Positions 47,347-57,789 of a stretch of 64,000 nucleotides of DNA are shown here, in pieces. How positions within the stretch are numbered: position 1 is the stretch's first letter; each line of letters begins with the position of its first letter. The position numbers were made by a program, and so were the translations under genes. The notes beneath the pieces were generated by a model. It was not told the DNA's origin. It saw nothing but the letters and a program-made list of their open reading frames with translations, and searched no databases. This DNA comes from Cycas panzhihuaensis (Eukaryota; Cycadophyta): NCBI GenBank assembly GCA_023213395.1, contig CM041465.1, forward strand, positions 156,743,741 through 156,807,740, given 5' to 3'.

Positions 47347-47558
47347 TGATAAAAACTCAATTGAGATGAGGTAGGAATGGCCTATGTTTCATTGAGATTC
47401 ATGCTTTTTAAATATACATCATAAAGATGACCGTTACACATTGAGATGTAACTGATCAATATAGGACAGCCAAGTGTCATAATCTCATATTAGAGTTACA
47501 TTTGAGGGTGATCTCAACATGACCCCTCTTTACCTAGATAAAACATTACATTTCAACA
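47347..47558 (-). repeat. 3' LTR of element J
   Basis: On the element strand it runs TGTTGAAATG to TTTTTATCA. Its partner is 52341-52552. Confidence 0.95.
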
Positions 47559-47571
47559 CCCTCTCTTAATG

Positions 47572-50500
47572 TTTTATTTCTAACAGATTTATTTTGTTTC
47601 TTAGATATTGAAGTCTTTCTTTCCCAAGAGGTTTTGTCAGAAGATCTGCAATTTATTCTAATGACGGACAATATTCCAGGTCAATTTCCTTGTTATGTAA
47701 TTTTTCTCTTATGAAATGATGATGAACTTCTATGTGTTTTGTCCTTGCATGAAGAACTGGATTTTTGGTCAGCTTGATGGCGCTCTGATTGTCACATTTT
47801 AGGGATGTTGCTTTATTTTGTTGTTGTTCCAGGTCGATCAGAAGTTGCCTCAACCAAATAGCTTCGCAAGTTGCTATTGTGGTGGCCTTATATTCTGCTT
47901 CTATGGAAGACAATGCAACCGTAGCTTGTTTTTTTACTGCACCATGAAATTGCTGAAGAGCCGAGGAAGAAACAATATCCACTAGTGGACTTTCTTTGTT
48001 CCTTGTCTCCAGCCCAGTCGGAGTCGCAATATCCTAACAATTTAGTTGGTCCTCCTTTTGGATATACTAGTTTTAGGTCTATTGTTCCCTTTAGATATCT
48101 CAGTATTCTCTTTGTAGCCTTCCAGTGTCTTAATTTTGGATTCTGCATATATTTGGATACTAGTCCCACTGAGTGAGATATGCCAAGCTTAGTAGCTGTT
48201 AGATAAATTAGGCTTCCAATCATTTGTCTGTATAGAGTGATATCTGCAGCCTCCTCCATATCATATGCCATTAGTTCACAATTTGTTTCCATGGGTGTAG
48301 CACAAGGGTTGCAATTTTCCATCTGAAACCTTGTAAGTAAATTTTTAATGTAATTGCTCTGGGACAGAGTTATATAACTCTGCTGTTGATCTATCTCTAG
48401 TCCCAGGTAATACTTCAAAGGATCCAAGTCTATCATTTCAAACTTTTGTTGGAGCTGTTCTTTTATGTCTTTAATGCCTTCTTCATCATTCCCACTAAGA
48501 AGCATATCATCAACATAGACCACAATTATTGTAACTTTTCCATCCCTTTTACTTATGTATAGACTAACGTCTGAATTACATCGTTTAAAGTTGTTCTCTT
48601 CTAGAAAGTAATCTAATTTAGCGTACCAGGCTCGAGGAGCCTGCTTCAGACCATATAACATCTTTTTTAATCTACAAACTAGATTTTCTTGCCCTTCTTT
48701 AATATATCCTTCAGGTTGTTTCATGTAGACTTCTTCCTCCAGTTCTCCATTCAAGAAAGCGCTCTTTACATCTAATTGGAAGACCTTCCAATTTTGTGTC
48801 GCAGTTAGTGCAATTACTGTCCTTACAGTGTTCATTTTGGCTACAGGAGAGAACGTTTCATAAAGTCTACCCTAGTTGTTTGCATGTATCCTTTTGCGAC
48901 TAATCTTGCTTTATACTTTTCTATTTTACCATCCATTCCTTCTTTGGCTTTGAAGACCCATTTACAACTGACAGCAGATTTGTTGGTAGGCAATTCTACC
49001 AATTCCCATGTTTGATTCCTTTTAATTGAGTCCATTTCACTATCCATGGCAACCTTCCACACCTGTTGATCTTTGGCTTCTTGAAAAGTTTGAGGTTCGA
49101 TTCTACTTAGTAGAGCTTTTGTTCTTTAACTTCTTGTTTTGTGTTCCATTACATTGCCTTTTCCTTCCTCAATTGTTTTAATGTACCATTTAGGTAACTT
49201 CTTTTGTTTTTGTGAGCCTTCCTTCTTCGCCGACTCCTCATTGGTTGTTCTAAGATGAGTTCGCTTCTGTCATTGGATCTGATGACGATGGAAAGGAAAT
49301 CCCTTCTTCTGATGTGATTTACAGTGCGACTTCTGCTCAGTCTCCTTTGTAGCTTCTTGCTCAATCTCTTTTCCACTTTCTTCAATTACTCTGACTTGTG
49401 TAGGTTCATTGAAATCATCTTCTTCATTGAAAATTACATCTCTGCTTACATAGATCTTGTTGGTTTTAGGGTCTATGCATTTGTAGGCTTTTGAGTTTTT
49501 GCTGTAGCCTATCATAATACATTCTATACTTTTTGCATCTAATTTTGACATTTTTTTATCAGGTATATGAACAAATGCTTGACTGCCAAAAATTTTAAGT
49601 AGACTTGCATCAGGTTTCTTACCTGTCCAGGCTTCTTCTGGAGTGATATCCTTTAAAGCTTTTGTTGGACTTTGGTTTATCAGATAACAAGCAGTGCTTA
49701 ATGCCTCTGCCCAATAACATTTTGATACATTCTTTCCATAAACCATACTCCTAGCCATCTCCATTAAGGTTCTATTTTTTCTTTCAGCTACTCCATTCGA
49801 CTGTGGCGTGTAAGAAATTGTAATATATCTGTGAATTCCTTGAACCTTGCAATAGTTCAGGAATTCCTTTGATATATATTCACCCCCTCCATCTGATCTG
49901 ATACATTTAACTTTTGTTCTTGACTCTAACTCTGCTTCTGCTTTGAATTCTTTAAATGCTTCAAAAACTTCTGACTTATTATGAAGAAAGTATACCCATA
50001 CCTTTCGAGTGAAATCGTCGATAAATGTTAGAAAATATCTACATCCATTGATTGAGAGTGGTGCAATTGGGCCACAAATATTTGTATGAATCATTTCCAG
50101 CTTTGATTGTGCTCTCCAGGTGCTTTCTTTGAAGGGATGTCTGTGTTGTTTGCCAAATTGACAACCTTTATAAACAAAATTATCAGAGAAGATGTGAGGC
50201 AATCCATTCACCATTCCTGATTTTTCCATTAATCTTAATGTCTGAATTGGGAGATGTCCATACTTCAAATGCCAGATTTTATTACTAGGTTTGACAACAG
50301 TACAAGCCTTTTCTTCCAAGTTAGGAAGTACAGGATCTGACAGAAGTTTGTAAAGATCATTACATCTTACTCCTTTTGCAATGATTTTTCCATCTTTTTT
50401 CATATAATAGTATCCTTCTTCGTCAAAAATTGTTCTTAACCCTTTTTTGCTCTGTTGTGAAACAAAGAGAAGATTCAATTTTAGTCCAGGAACAAACAAA

Positions 50501-50700
50501 ACATTTCCAATTTTCTTTATATCCCCCTATAGATTGACTGAAATGGTCCCAACCCCTTTTATATCAAGTGGATATTTATCACCTAACTCAACTGATTCGT
50601 CACAGTCATAGGGTTTTAGGGTCTCGAACCTATCCTCATGGCTAGTCATATGTCTTGATGCTCCTGGGTCAATATATCATATGTCATCGTCTTTCAAGCT
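47572..50700 (-). pseudogene. pol of element J
   Basis: Copia order from the right. The protease site near 50675 reads IDPGASRHMTS (Ser to Pro) after a Trp-to-stop. A 409-codon open stretch (49270-50499) covers pre-integrase and integrase: WHLKYGHLP, a finger Cys lost (VYKGCQFGKQH), first catalytic Asp lost (HTNICGP), RSDGGGEY and NGVAERKN kept. The RT (47890-49062) has TWELVELPTNK, QLDVKSAFLNGELEEEVYM near 48770, YGLKQAPRAWYAKLD and active site YVDDML near 48510. RNase H has YCDSDWAGDKEQRKS, SSIEAEYKA and HHHFIREKLHN. Breaks occur near 49140, 48838 and 47900. Confidence 0.93.
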
Positions 50701-50814
50701 GGTTGCCAAGCCAACAATGAATGCAGTCTCTTCTTCCTCTTCTTCTGTTTTTTCTTTGCTATATCCTCCAACAGGTCGTTTTCCCTTTTGGATCTCACTT
50801 CTTCACTATGGACA

Positions 50815-51654
50815 CTAATATGGATAATGTCCGGTTTGTCCGCAGTGGTAACATATATAAAAAATTCTATAGTTGCTGGAGATGTGCCCGGTTTTTCCAC
50901 AATTGAAACAGATTCTGGTATCTCTGCTTCGTCCACGTCCCCTTGAATCTTGCCAACGTCCACGTCCTCTAGAATCTGGTGTCGAGACTCGTCCACGAAA
51001 TTGATTCCTTCCGTGTGAGCCCAGCCTTAATCTAGATGCAAAGGCATCCTCCAATTCTGAAGAGTCCTCATACCTCTTGTTTCTTTGTTCCTGTCTTAAC
51101 AGTAATCTTGTTAATTCATCAAGTGTTATCTTATCAATTTTATCACTATTTGTGATAGTATTGATGGTTGTGTTAAAAGATTTTGGCAGCTTGGTTGCCA
51201 CAAGTTCTACTAATTCTTGTTTAGAAATCAGACCTTCTGCACTCAAAAGATTATTTCGAATTGAAATAACCTTGTGCATGAATTCTGTTATATTCTCATT
51301 TTCTCTCATGTGAAGTCTATACATTTTCTCTTTAAGAGCAATTATTCTTGCCTTATTTTTCTGCCCATACAAGTTCTTAAGACATTTCCAAATTTCAAAG
51401 GATAGATTCAATTTTTCAACATAAATCAAGATTGGGTCAGAAATTGATATTTTCAAAGTGATGACACCTATATTATTTCTTTCTTCCCAGCTTCCCAGCT
51501 TTGTATCTGAGTCATTAGGATGACTTTCAGCTCCAATTGTAATATTCCATGCATTTTTGACTCTCAAGATAGTTTCCACCTTAATCTTCTAGACATGATA
51601 GTTTGAATCAGTTAATTTTTCCGGTTCTGGCAAGGAAATAAGGGCAGAAGCCAT
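50815..51654 (-). pseudogene. gag of element J
   Basis: A Gag starts at the ATG at 51654 (MASALISLPEPEKLTDSNY). A TAG replaces Trp near 51590, after which 254 codons are open (50815-51579). Motifs are NLYGQKNKARIIALKEKMY, LHMRENENITEFMHKVISI, a long RG-rich region (RGRGRWQDSRGRGRSRDT) and two zinc knuckles near 50830-50910. The first (CFNCGKTGHISSNY) has its last Cys changed to Tyr. The second (CYHCGQTGHYPY) runs into a stop. Confidence 0.92.
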
Positions 51655-52340
51655 TTAGACAGAGAGAAAACTGATTAACAGTGTCTGGGCCGTACACCTG
51701 TACGGATTTCCGTACGGAAACGAACCTGTACGGATTGGTACGAAATGTACCTCAAAAGAAAGAGGAGGAGCCGAGGATTTTGGATCTGTTATTATTTTAC
51801 TAGAACAGTCTGTGGATTGAGAGAAATCTGGGTCAAAAAATAGAAGGGCGCGACTAGGGCAAAACCCGTTTTTGCTTAAAAAACAAAAAATACTTCACCA
51901 AATCATCCAAAAACTTTCTTGAAATTATTTTAAGGCTCTGACACAGAGTTCACACCAGATTTAATCCAAAGATTTTGAAAATTTTGAGAGAAATCTACAG
52001 GAATACCTCCAAACCTGTGCGGCTAAAAAATTGACCGAAACCCCTTTAAAACTTCATCAAATGAACTCGACCTTGAAGAGAGAAGTGACGAGGGTGTTGA
52101 GATCTCCTTGCTGGTGAAATTTCGTCTCAATCTGAGACACTTGAAATTTTGTCCGTACAGTTGTACGATTTCGTACCCTACCCGTACAATATCTCCAGTC
52201 TCCTATGAATTTGCTCTTCTTAACACTTGTTTTCGCTCCCTGTTACCTCCTGTGTTTGCTGGCTTCTTTATCTCAAAACTGTCTTTGATAGTCACCAAGG
52301 ACCCTCTCTCAAACAAGCAGAGTAACCTACTCTGATACCA
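51655..52340 (-). promoter_or_regulatory. Leader of element J with GTAC clusters and primer site
   Basis: About 690 bp lie between the primer site (52329-52340) and gag. Two GTAC clusters stand out: six cores in about 60 bases at 51690-51750, next to gag, and four in about 40 bases at 52153-52193. CCGTACGG at 51709 also occurs in the leader of I. No coding region is present. Confidence 0.5.
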
Positions 52341-52552
52341 TGATGAAAACTCAATTGAGATGAGGTAGGAATGGCCTATGTTTCATTGAGATTCATGCTC
52401 CTTAAATATACATAATAAAGTTGACCGTTACACATTGAGATGTAACAAATCAATATAGGACAGCCAAGTGTCACAATCTCAAATTAGAGTTACATTTGAG
52501 GGTGATCTCAACATGACCCCTCTTTACCTAGATAAAACATTACATTTCAACA
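52341..52552 (-). repeat. 5' LTR of element J
   Basis: It pairs with 47347-47558. A TATA-like ATGTATATTTAAGGAGC lies on the element strand near 52400. Confidence 0.95.
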
Positions 52553-52557
52553 GCATG

Positions 52558-52669
52558 AATGTTATAATGTTATCTTATTTGTGTTATGTTAATACAAGCT
52601 TTGTTTTGTTTATTGATATTGTTGGATGTTGATGTTGGTGATGAATACTTTCCATGTTAAAATCTAACA
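52558..52669 (+). repeat. 3' LTR of element E, right part
   Basis: These 112 bp complete the LTR begun at 47067 and match 31815-31925. They end AATCTAACA, and ATCAT follows. Confidence 0.93.
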
Positions 52670-53580
52670 ATCATGTCCAATTTGGGAACCTTTTATGACA
52701 TGACAGACCTCAGGAGACTTCATTACCTCTTGGGCATTCAAATCAGGAAGATGGACAATCGAATTGTGTTGTTGCAGTCACAGTACGTGAAGAACCTACT
52801 GGAGAAGTTTGGGATGTAGAATTGCATACCTGTTGCAACACCATGCGTTAAGGGCACAAGATTGTAGAAGGATATGGCCAAACTCTCTGTAGATGGAACG
52901 AAGTATCGCCAGTTGGTAAGGAGTCTGATCTACTTGACTCATACTAGATCAGATATCACCTATGTTATTGGATTGGTTTCTCGTTATATGTAAAATCCTC
53001 AGGAGCTACGTTGGGTTGCTGCAAAGCAGATTCTGAAGTACTTGAAGGGGACAATTAACCTTGGCCTCAAATATTGTTGAGGTGAAGAGATAAGGTTGCA
53101 TGGCTACACTAATGTTGATTGGGGAGGAGACTTTGACAATCGGAAGTCCATTGCTAGATACATCTTTGGTGTCGGTAATGGATTTGTTTTGTGTCAGTCG
53201 AAGAAGCAACAAACAATGGCGTTGTCTCCTACAGAGACAGAATATCAAGGACTTAGTGTTGGTTGCAACAAACAATGGCGTTGTCTTCTCTTAGAGTTTC
53301 TTGAAGTTTCAAATGGACATCCAATTATTTTTGTCGATAATCAGAGTACCATTCATCTGTCAAAGAATCCAGAGTTTCATGCACATACGAAGCATATTGA
53401 AATTTGACACCACTACATCTGTGAACATATCCAACCAGGGAAGCTGCAGGTTGACTATTGTTCGAGTGAATACTAGCTTACGGATGTCTTCACCAAGCTG
53501 CTTACTGAAGATCCATTCACAAAGATGCGTACTGGATTAGGACTCACCGATGTTATCCTTGAGGGGGGGTATATCGACAA
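52670..53580 (+). pseudogene. End of RT and RNase H of element D
   Basis: The frame lost at 31532 resumes with NLGTFYDMTDLRRLHYLLGI, the standard Copia RT thumb region. RNase H has YTNVDWGGDFDNRKS near 53103, LSPTETEYQG near 53224, VDNQSTIHLSKNPEFHAHTK near 53332 and HHYICEHI. The protein ends VILEGGYIDKDKE near 53550, where the G-rich run is embedded in the coding end. Stops at about 52817, 52866, 52991, 53080, 53404 and 53475 disable it. Confidence 0.88.
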
Positions 53581-53668
53581 GGATAAAGAAGCAATAGGAT
53601 AGTCCCAACCTTCGTGATAACACAATTGCTGTAGGTTGCAAATTCTCCACATTCACATTAAGAGGGGA

Positions 53669-53970
53669 TTTTAATGTGGCAGTTGTTTGTTAAGCCACCA
53701 ATTAATATTAATGTGGTTTAACTAATCATGATTATTGAAAACGTGTGAGATATTCAGAGGGTCACAACCCTTGTCGGGTGACACCTCTTGGAAGGATATT
53801 TATATCCTAAAGCCCTTGTGTATTCAAAAAAATTCAAGGAGTGTAATCAATGTGATCCAAAGGATCTTTTGTGGTGGGTTTTTTCCTGAAAGGGTTTCCC
53901 ACATAAATCCTGTGTACTATGCATCTGTATTCTATGTATATATTTATCTGCTTGTTATGTATGGTTAAAG
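53669..53970 (+). repeat. Probable 3' LTR of element D (right end approximate)
   Basis: It begins after a purine tract (AAGAGGGGA, 53660-53668) with TTTTAATGTGG, where TG is expected. The part 53870-53915 (TTTTGTGGTGGG... AGGGTTTCCCACAT) matches the complement of the LTR of H at about 57500-57545, so this is LTR sequence of the same family. The right end is set by loss of similarity because no 5' LTR survives. Confidence 0.6.
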
Positions 53971-54009
53971 ATTCTATGGATAAGAACATATATGTATGAA
54001 TTCATGTTC

Positions 54010-54463
54010 TGTAACAAATAAGACAAAAATGGTAATATTCACAGCAGAAGATCTCCAAAATGATAATAGATTCAACAAGCATACATAACATTCATCTAGC
54101 AGATTTCTAGCATAAACATAAATGAAATCATCCATAGAATAATATCCTGAAGTACAATAGTAACATGAAATAATGTAATAACTTGATAAAATATCTAGTA
54201 GTAGTAATGCCCTCTTCGAGGCCATGGGTGTCCTCCAATTTGGCACAAGGCCATCAGTCCAACAATTATTCAATTCTCCAAGATGACTTATAAATGAATA
54301 AGGCTCCTTTATTTATAGCCTTTCTTTCCCTCTCTAAAACTATCTACTAATTATCTCTCCTAAAAATGTCAACTTCATAATATTTATATATTAGATAATT
54401 CTTCCTTAATCTTCCTAAAAACTAACTTCATCAACTTCTTCCATCTTTTGGAACATAACATCA
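54010..54463 (-). repeat. Possible LTR fragment of an unidentified element
   Basis: On the minus strand this segment starts TGATGTTATGTTCC exactly where the F gag reading is lost, ends TTTGTTACA, and has a TATA-like GGCTATAAATAAAGGAGCC near 54315. It could be a solo or truncated LTR. No partner copy or clear target duplication is found, so the call rests on position and composition only. Confidence 0.3.
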
Positions 54464-54464
54464 G

Positions 54465-54626
54465 ATTTGTTGGATCTGGTGTTGGTTCGGGTTTGGTGAA
54501 GATCCCAAACACATAATCCCATAATTTATTCATAATAAATAAACTCTTTGCTTGCTTTTTCCATGTCAAGTAGTTTTTAGTGCCCTTGAGCTTAACTATA
54601 TTCGCATTAAGCATTTGAGTAGCCAT
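54465..54626 (-). pseudogene. Truncated gag of element F
   Basis: MATQMLNANIVKLKGTKNY and LTWKKQAKSLFIMNKLWDYV match the gag starts of B and C. The match ends after PEPTPDPTN at 54465 and the following sequence is unrelated. No zinc knuckle remains. Confidence 0.85.
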
Positions 54627-56041
54627 GATTAAGTATTGTAACTAAGAAATGATCTTGGAAATCGTTAAGCTACGCCACTTAAGTTCCACTCAATAACTCA
54701 AACTATTCAACACTAGATTGAAAATTATGAAGACTAAATAGAGAACCTTACTCGCAAGTAGTCCAATCTAATTACAAGATTAGATGTTGGCCAAGTTATT
54801 GATCTTAGTACTATTGATGTAGGGTTGATTTGCACAGTGTATCATGCTTTCCTCAATGTTCATAGCCTTGATAACACCCTTTTTCAAACCTCTCCACTTT
54901 ACGTCTTAACTGTTGTGCACTGGTCGTATGACTAGTTGATTCCCTAGGGAATACACTAAGCTTAAGACACTAATTTTAATGGTTTTTAAAGTGATTTCAA
55001 GTGGGTTTTAATGTTGATTAAAATAAGCCTTGAAGGTTTTTTGATACTGCTTAGAAAATTATCAAAGCGTCACAAATAATCAAAGTGACTTGCTCAACTA
55101 AGAGCAAATGCAATAATAAACAAAATTATACCCTTGAATGATACTTTCAGTAGCACAAAGTACAATATTTTAATGACTCAAAGAGGCAATTCATAAAGCC
55201 AACATGCACAAAAAAAGAGAAATTTAGGATCGAAAATGATCCCTACACACCAAAAATTGATTATTTTATTGATCTTTGTGGTATATTTGAGGGGTTGGAG
55301 TGACGCCAAACTCGTTTTCGGTCACCACGTAGGGAGCCCAACAATTAAGTAAAACGAAAAAATGTGTTTGAGAGATAAAACACATTAAAACACCAGTGAT
55401 TAATTCACCAAAATCACTTGCAAAATTATTTATAAGTGTTAGTGTAATTAACATACTAAAAGAGTGCCTAAAAGTGATTTTTATGTGAAAATAACATTTC
55501 AAAATAGTGAACTTTAAAAGGCTAAGGTGAAAAACAAAAATGTAAAAAGGAATATACTTTGGTACATTCTTCTTTGTATAACCTAAGACTATACAACTTT
55601 AGAAATAAACCTTTTTTTTTTGTTTTAGCCTGAAGTGTGCGAGCAATGGTAGCGAAGTGATCAAGATTGCACAAAAATTGGAGTGAAATTGTTCAATGCT
55701 TGCTCAAAGATGATCTATTGACGTGTGGGAGGAGATTCCACAAGTTTTTGGCATGATTGGCAGTCAGTATTTACTTTGAGAGCCATCGTTCAATGCACGC
55801 AAGTTGCGTGAGGGCGCAAGACGCGTGAGTGATAAATAGGAGCCCGCCAAGGTTAAGACAATCATCTAGCAAGTGTGCAAGTAAAGAGTGAACCGCCAAA
55901 TGCAGGGACGAGCAGGGTTGGGATGCCAACAGTTGCCAAAAGTAGCTAGGTCATATGGAGAGCCGCTAGAAGGAGAGGATTTACCCCATAGACCAGATCA
56001 CATGGAAAGAACGAAGCTGCTGGTAGAAAATAGTGCTAGGG

Positions 56042-56042
<1 letters not shown>

Positions 56043-56075
<33 letters not shown>

Positions 56076-56160
56076 ACTATATATATATAACTATATATAT
56101 ATAACTATATAACTATATAACTATATATATATACAAACATATATATATAAACATATATAT
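56043..56160. repeat. CT and AT microsatellites
   Basis: About 15 CT units (56043-56072) are followed by TATA-rich runs of ACTATATA and ACATATATAT to 56160. Confidence 0.95.
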
Positions 56161-56336
56161 CACTCTTCTTAGTGTATAGGCTTTAGGCTTTGTACTTAAA
56201 ATCTATGTATCTATCTATTTATCTAAAAACATATATATATATAGTTATATATATATATATATATATGTTTTTAGATAAATAGATAGATACATAGATTTTA
56301 AGTACAAAGCCTAAAGCCTATACACTAAGAAGAGTG
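56161..56336. repeat. Perfect inverted repeat with 83 bp arms
   Basis: The arms 56161-56243 and 56254-56336 are exact reverse complements around a 10-base AT loop. The outer 58 bp (CACTCTTCTTAGTG...) are ordinary sequence and the inner part is AT repeat. Flanks show no clear target duplication or known terminal motif. Confidence 0.95.
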
Positions 56337-56869
56337 CATATGTACCACAACTAAAACAAAAATTCCTTGTAAATCACTATCATAAGATAACCCAAAAAAC
56401 AAATTGCATATAAATATTCTATTTTCTCTTTTTTTTCAAAAACTTGCAATAAATTAATAATTGCAAAGTAAATTTTTGTGTTTGCATATGCAAATTGCAT
56501 AAAAATGTAATTTCTTTTATATGCAAAAGCTTCAGGAAAAAAAACCAATAATACAAGATACAATTTGGTCACGATTGAACCAACTAAAAAACTCATGAAA
56601 TTTTTTTCAAAACCAATATGAAATTGGTCAATAAAACCCTTTCAAAGCTTGTTAAAACTTTGAAAATGAAACTCTCGAAACTTGTTAGAAATATATGAGA
56701 ACAAAGGTTTTCAACATTAAAAAATTCAAAAATTACTTTTGAAATTAGAAACCTGAATAAAAAATTGAAAGAAATCTCCCTTTGAATTGCCTTCATAGGG
56801 CGAAAATCATACCAAAGTATAGACATCACGTGCCTTCTTTAGCTCCTCAGCATCGCTCTAACACCAAAA

Positions 56870-57355
56870 TAAGAAAATGAACATAATAGGATCCATTGAG
56901 GAGAATGAAAGGACAACATAGGAACATGAACTGTTTCAACTCTCATTATAAAGCTTGAGAAATGCAAGCATAAATACATAACACAAGATAGAGAAGGAGG
57001 AGAATTGCTCTACACTCCAACCTATTAGAAATGCTTCAACAAGATAGCACTAAACTCACAAATTATAATAAATTTCATGAAATGGAACTCTCATTATATA
57101 GGAGTGTTTGTCTACAGGATTGTGACACATCACAAATCCAAAATAGAAGAGAAGTCTCAGGAGAACACTCCTTCTCACCCATCAACATGTTGACTTATTC
57201 ACATGAAAAATGTGAATAAATCACTAAAAACAAAAGTGAAAGTGAATGTGACAATACATAAACTTACAAAAGTGCACTTTTAGCATAAAACATAAACTAG
57301 TAAAATAAACATGTACATGGTCAAGACTCGATACTAGAACATGAAGATTCTAATA
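56870..57355 (-). repeat. 5' LTR of element F (ends approximate)
   Basis: It is bounded on the left by the primer site and on the right by ATTCTAATA, whose complement TATTAGAATCTTCATG resembles the B LTR start TGTTAGAACCTTCATT. Both ends appear to have lost the G of TG or the C of CA by transition. Inside, GTCTTGACCAT and GTCAAC match words of the B LTR. Confidence 0.6.
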
Positions 57356-57411
57356 GAGGGCTTTTACTTCTTGTACTATGGGCCTGCATTCAGCCCTTCT
57401 TGGGTCGGTGG

Positions 57412-57724
57412 TGTTAGAAAACACCAAATAAATAGACAAGGCATAGGAAGGTTTATCCACACAAAAGACTCGAACAGAACAAGCACACAAGACAAACAGA
57501 TTTGACGTGGGAAACCCTTTTGGGTAAAAACCCACCACAAAAATATATTATCACATTTTGACAAATATTTGTTAATGTTAGAATGGACTGTGATCTTTAT
57601 TTACATATCATAAGTGCCTCATGTATTAACAATGTATTACATCTGTTGGCCCAATATTGCATCAAGAATATTTGCATTCCACATTTACATTAGGTAGCTA
57701 AGTGATATAATATCACTCTAACAT
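57412..57724 (-). repeat. 3' LTR of element H
   Basis: The 313 bp on the element strand runs TGTTAGAGTGATAT to TTTTCTAACA. It contains the conserved TTTTGTGGTGGG... AGGGTTTCCCAC segment also found in the D LTR. Confidence 0.8.
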
Positions 57725-57789
57725 CCCCCCTTAATGTAAATGTGGGGTCTTGAAGTCTTTCCAGGGATTGGTCTAACTCTTTATCCTTG

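Larger units (their letters stand above)
47347..52552 (-). mobile_element. Copia LTR retrotransposon J, inserted in the 3' LTR of E
   Basis: LTRs of 212 bp (47347-47558 and 52341-52552) are flanked by a perfect GCATG duplication (47342-47346 and 52553-52557). Length is 5.2 kb on the minus strand. The primer site (ACTCTGATACCA, 52329-52340) abuts the right LTR. Gag and pol match element I closely, including the polypurine tract CATTAAGAGAGGG. LTRs differ at about 9 of 212 positions. Confidence 0.97.
31533..52669 (+). mobile_element. Non-autonomous LTR element E with captured sequence, host to I and J
   Basis: The 5' LTR is 31533-31925. The 3' LTR is 47067-47346 plus 52558-52669, split by J. 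Both total about 393 bp and run TGTTAGAGTATAATG to AATCTAACA. The flanks are GTCAC and ATCAT, which share TCA and differ by two transitions, so the duplication is decayed or absent. The flanks join the D reading frame. Stripped of I and J, E is about 5 kb and has no protease, integrase or RT. It carries a long leader, an RCC1-like fragment and a long open frame with a Gag-like start. LTRs differ at about 13 of 393 positions. Confidence 0.9.
20925..53970 (+). mobile_element. Copia element D, 5' truncated and split by C and E
   Basis: Three separated pieces read as one Copia element: gag to integrase (20925-22578), integrase to RT (30364-31532), and RT to RNase H plus 3' LTR (52670-53970). The breaks coincide with the ends of C (TSD GTTCA) and E. 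No 5' LTR or Gag N-terminus is found, so the left end is missing. Protein motifs and the terminal VILEGGYIDKDKE tie it to remnant H at 57412-58819, not to A, B or C. D is the oldest layer of the central stack. Confidence 0.88.
54627..56854 (-). other. Leader of element F
   Basis: It contains the gag-proximal 17-base motif at 54673-54689 (one mismatch to B and C). The block at 54815-54970 is shared with C, and the stretch near 55225-55275 is shared with B (8750-8800, around GGTGTGTA-GGATCATTTTCGATCC). It also holds the microsatellites and the hairpin listed separately. No coding region is supported. Confidence 0.7.
54465..57355 (-). mobile_element. Copia element F, 5' end only
   Basis: A B/C-type Copia element reads right to left: 5' LTR (56870-57355), altered primer site (GCTCTAACACCA, 56855-56866), leader of about 2.2 kb, and the first 50 or so codons of gag. 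Everything downstream of gag codon 50 is missing. The gag start and leader blocks match B and C. Confidence 0.8.

Noticed and set aside
50815-51579. J gag considered intact
   Set aside because: The frame lacks the first 25 codons because of a Trp-to-stop near 51590 and ends before completing the second zinc knuckle.
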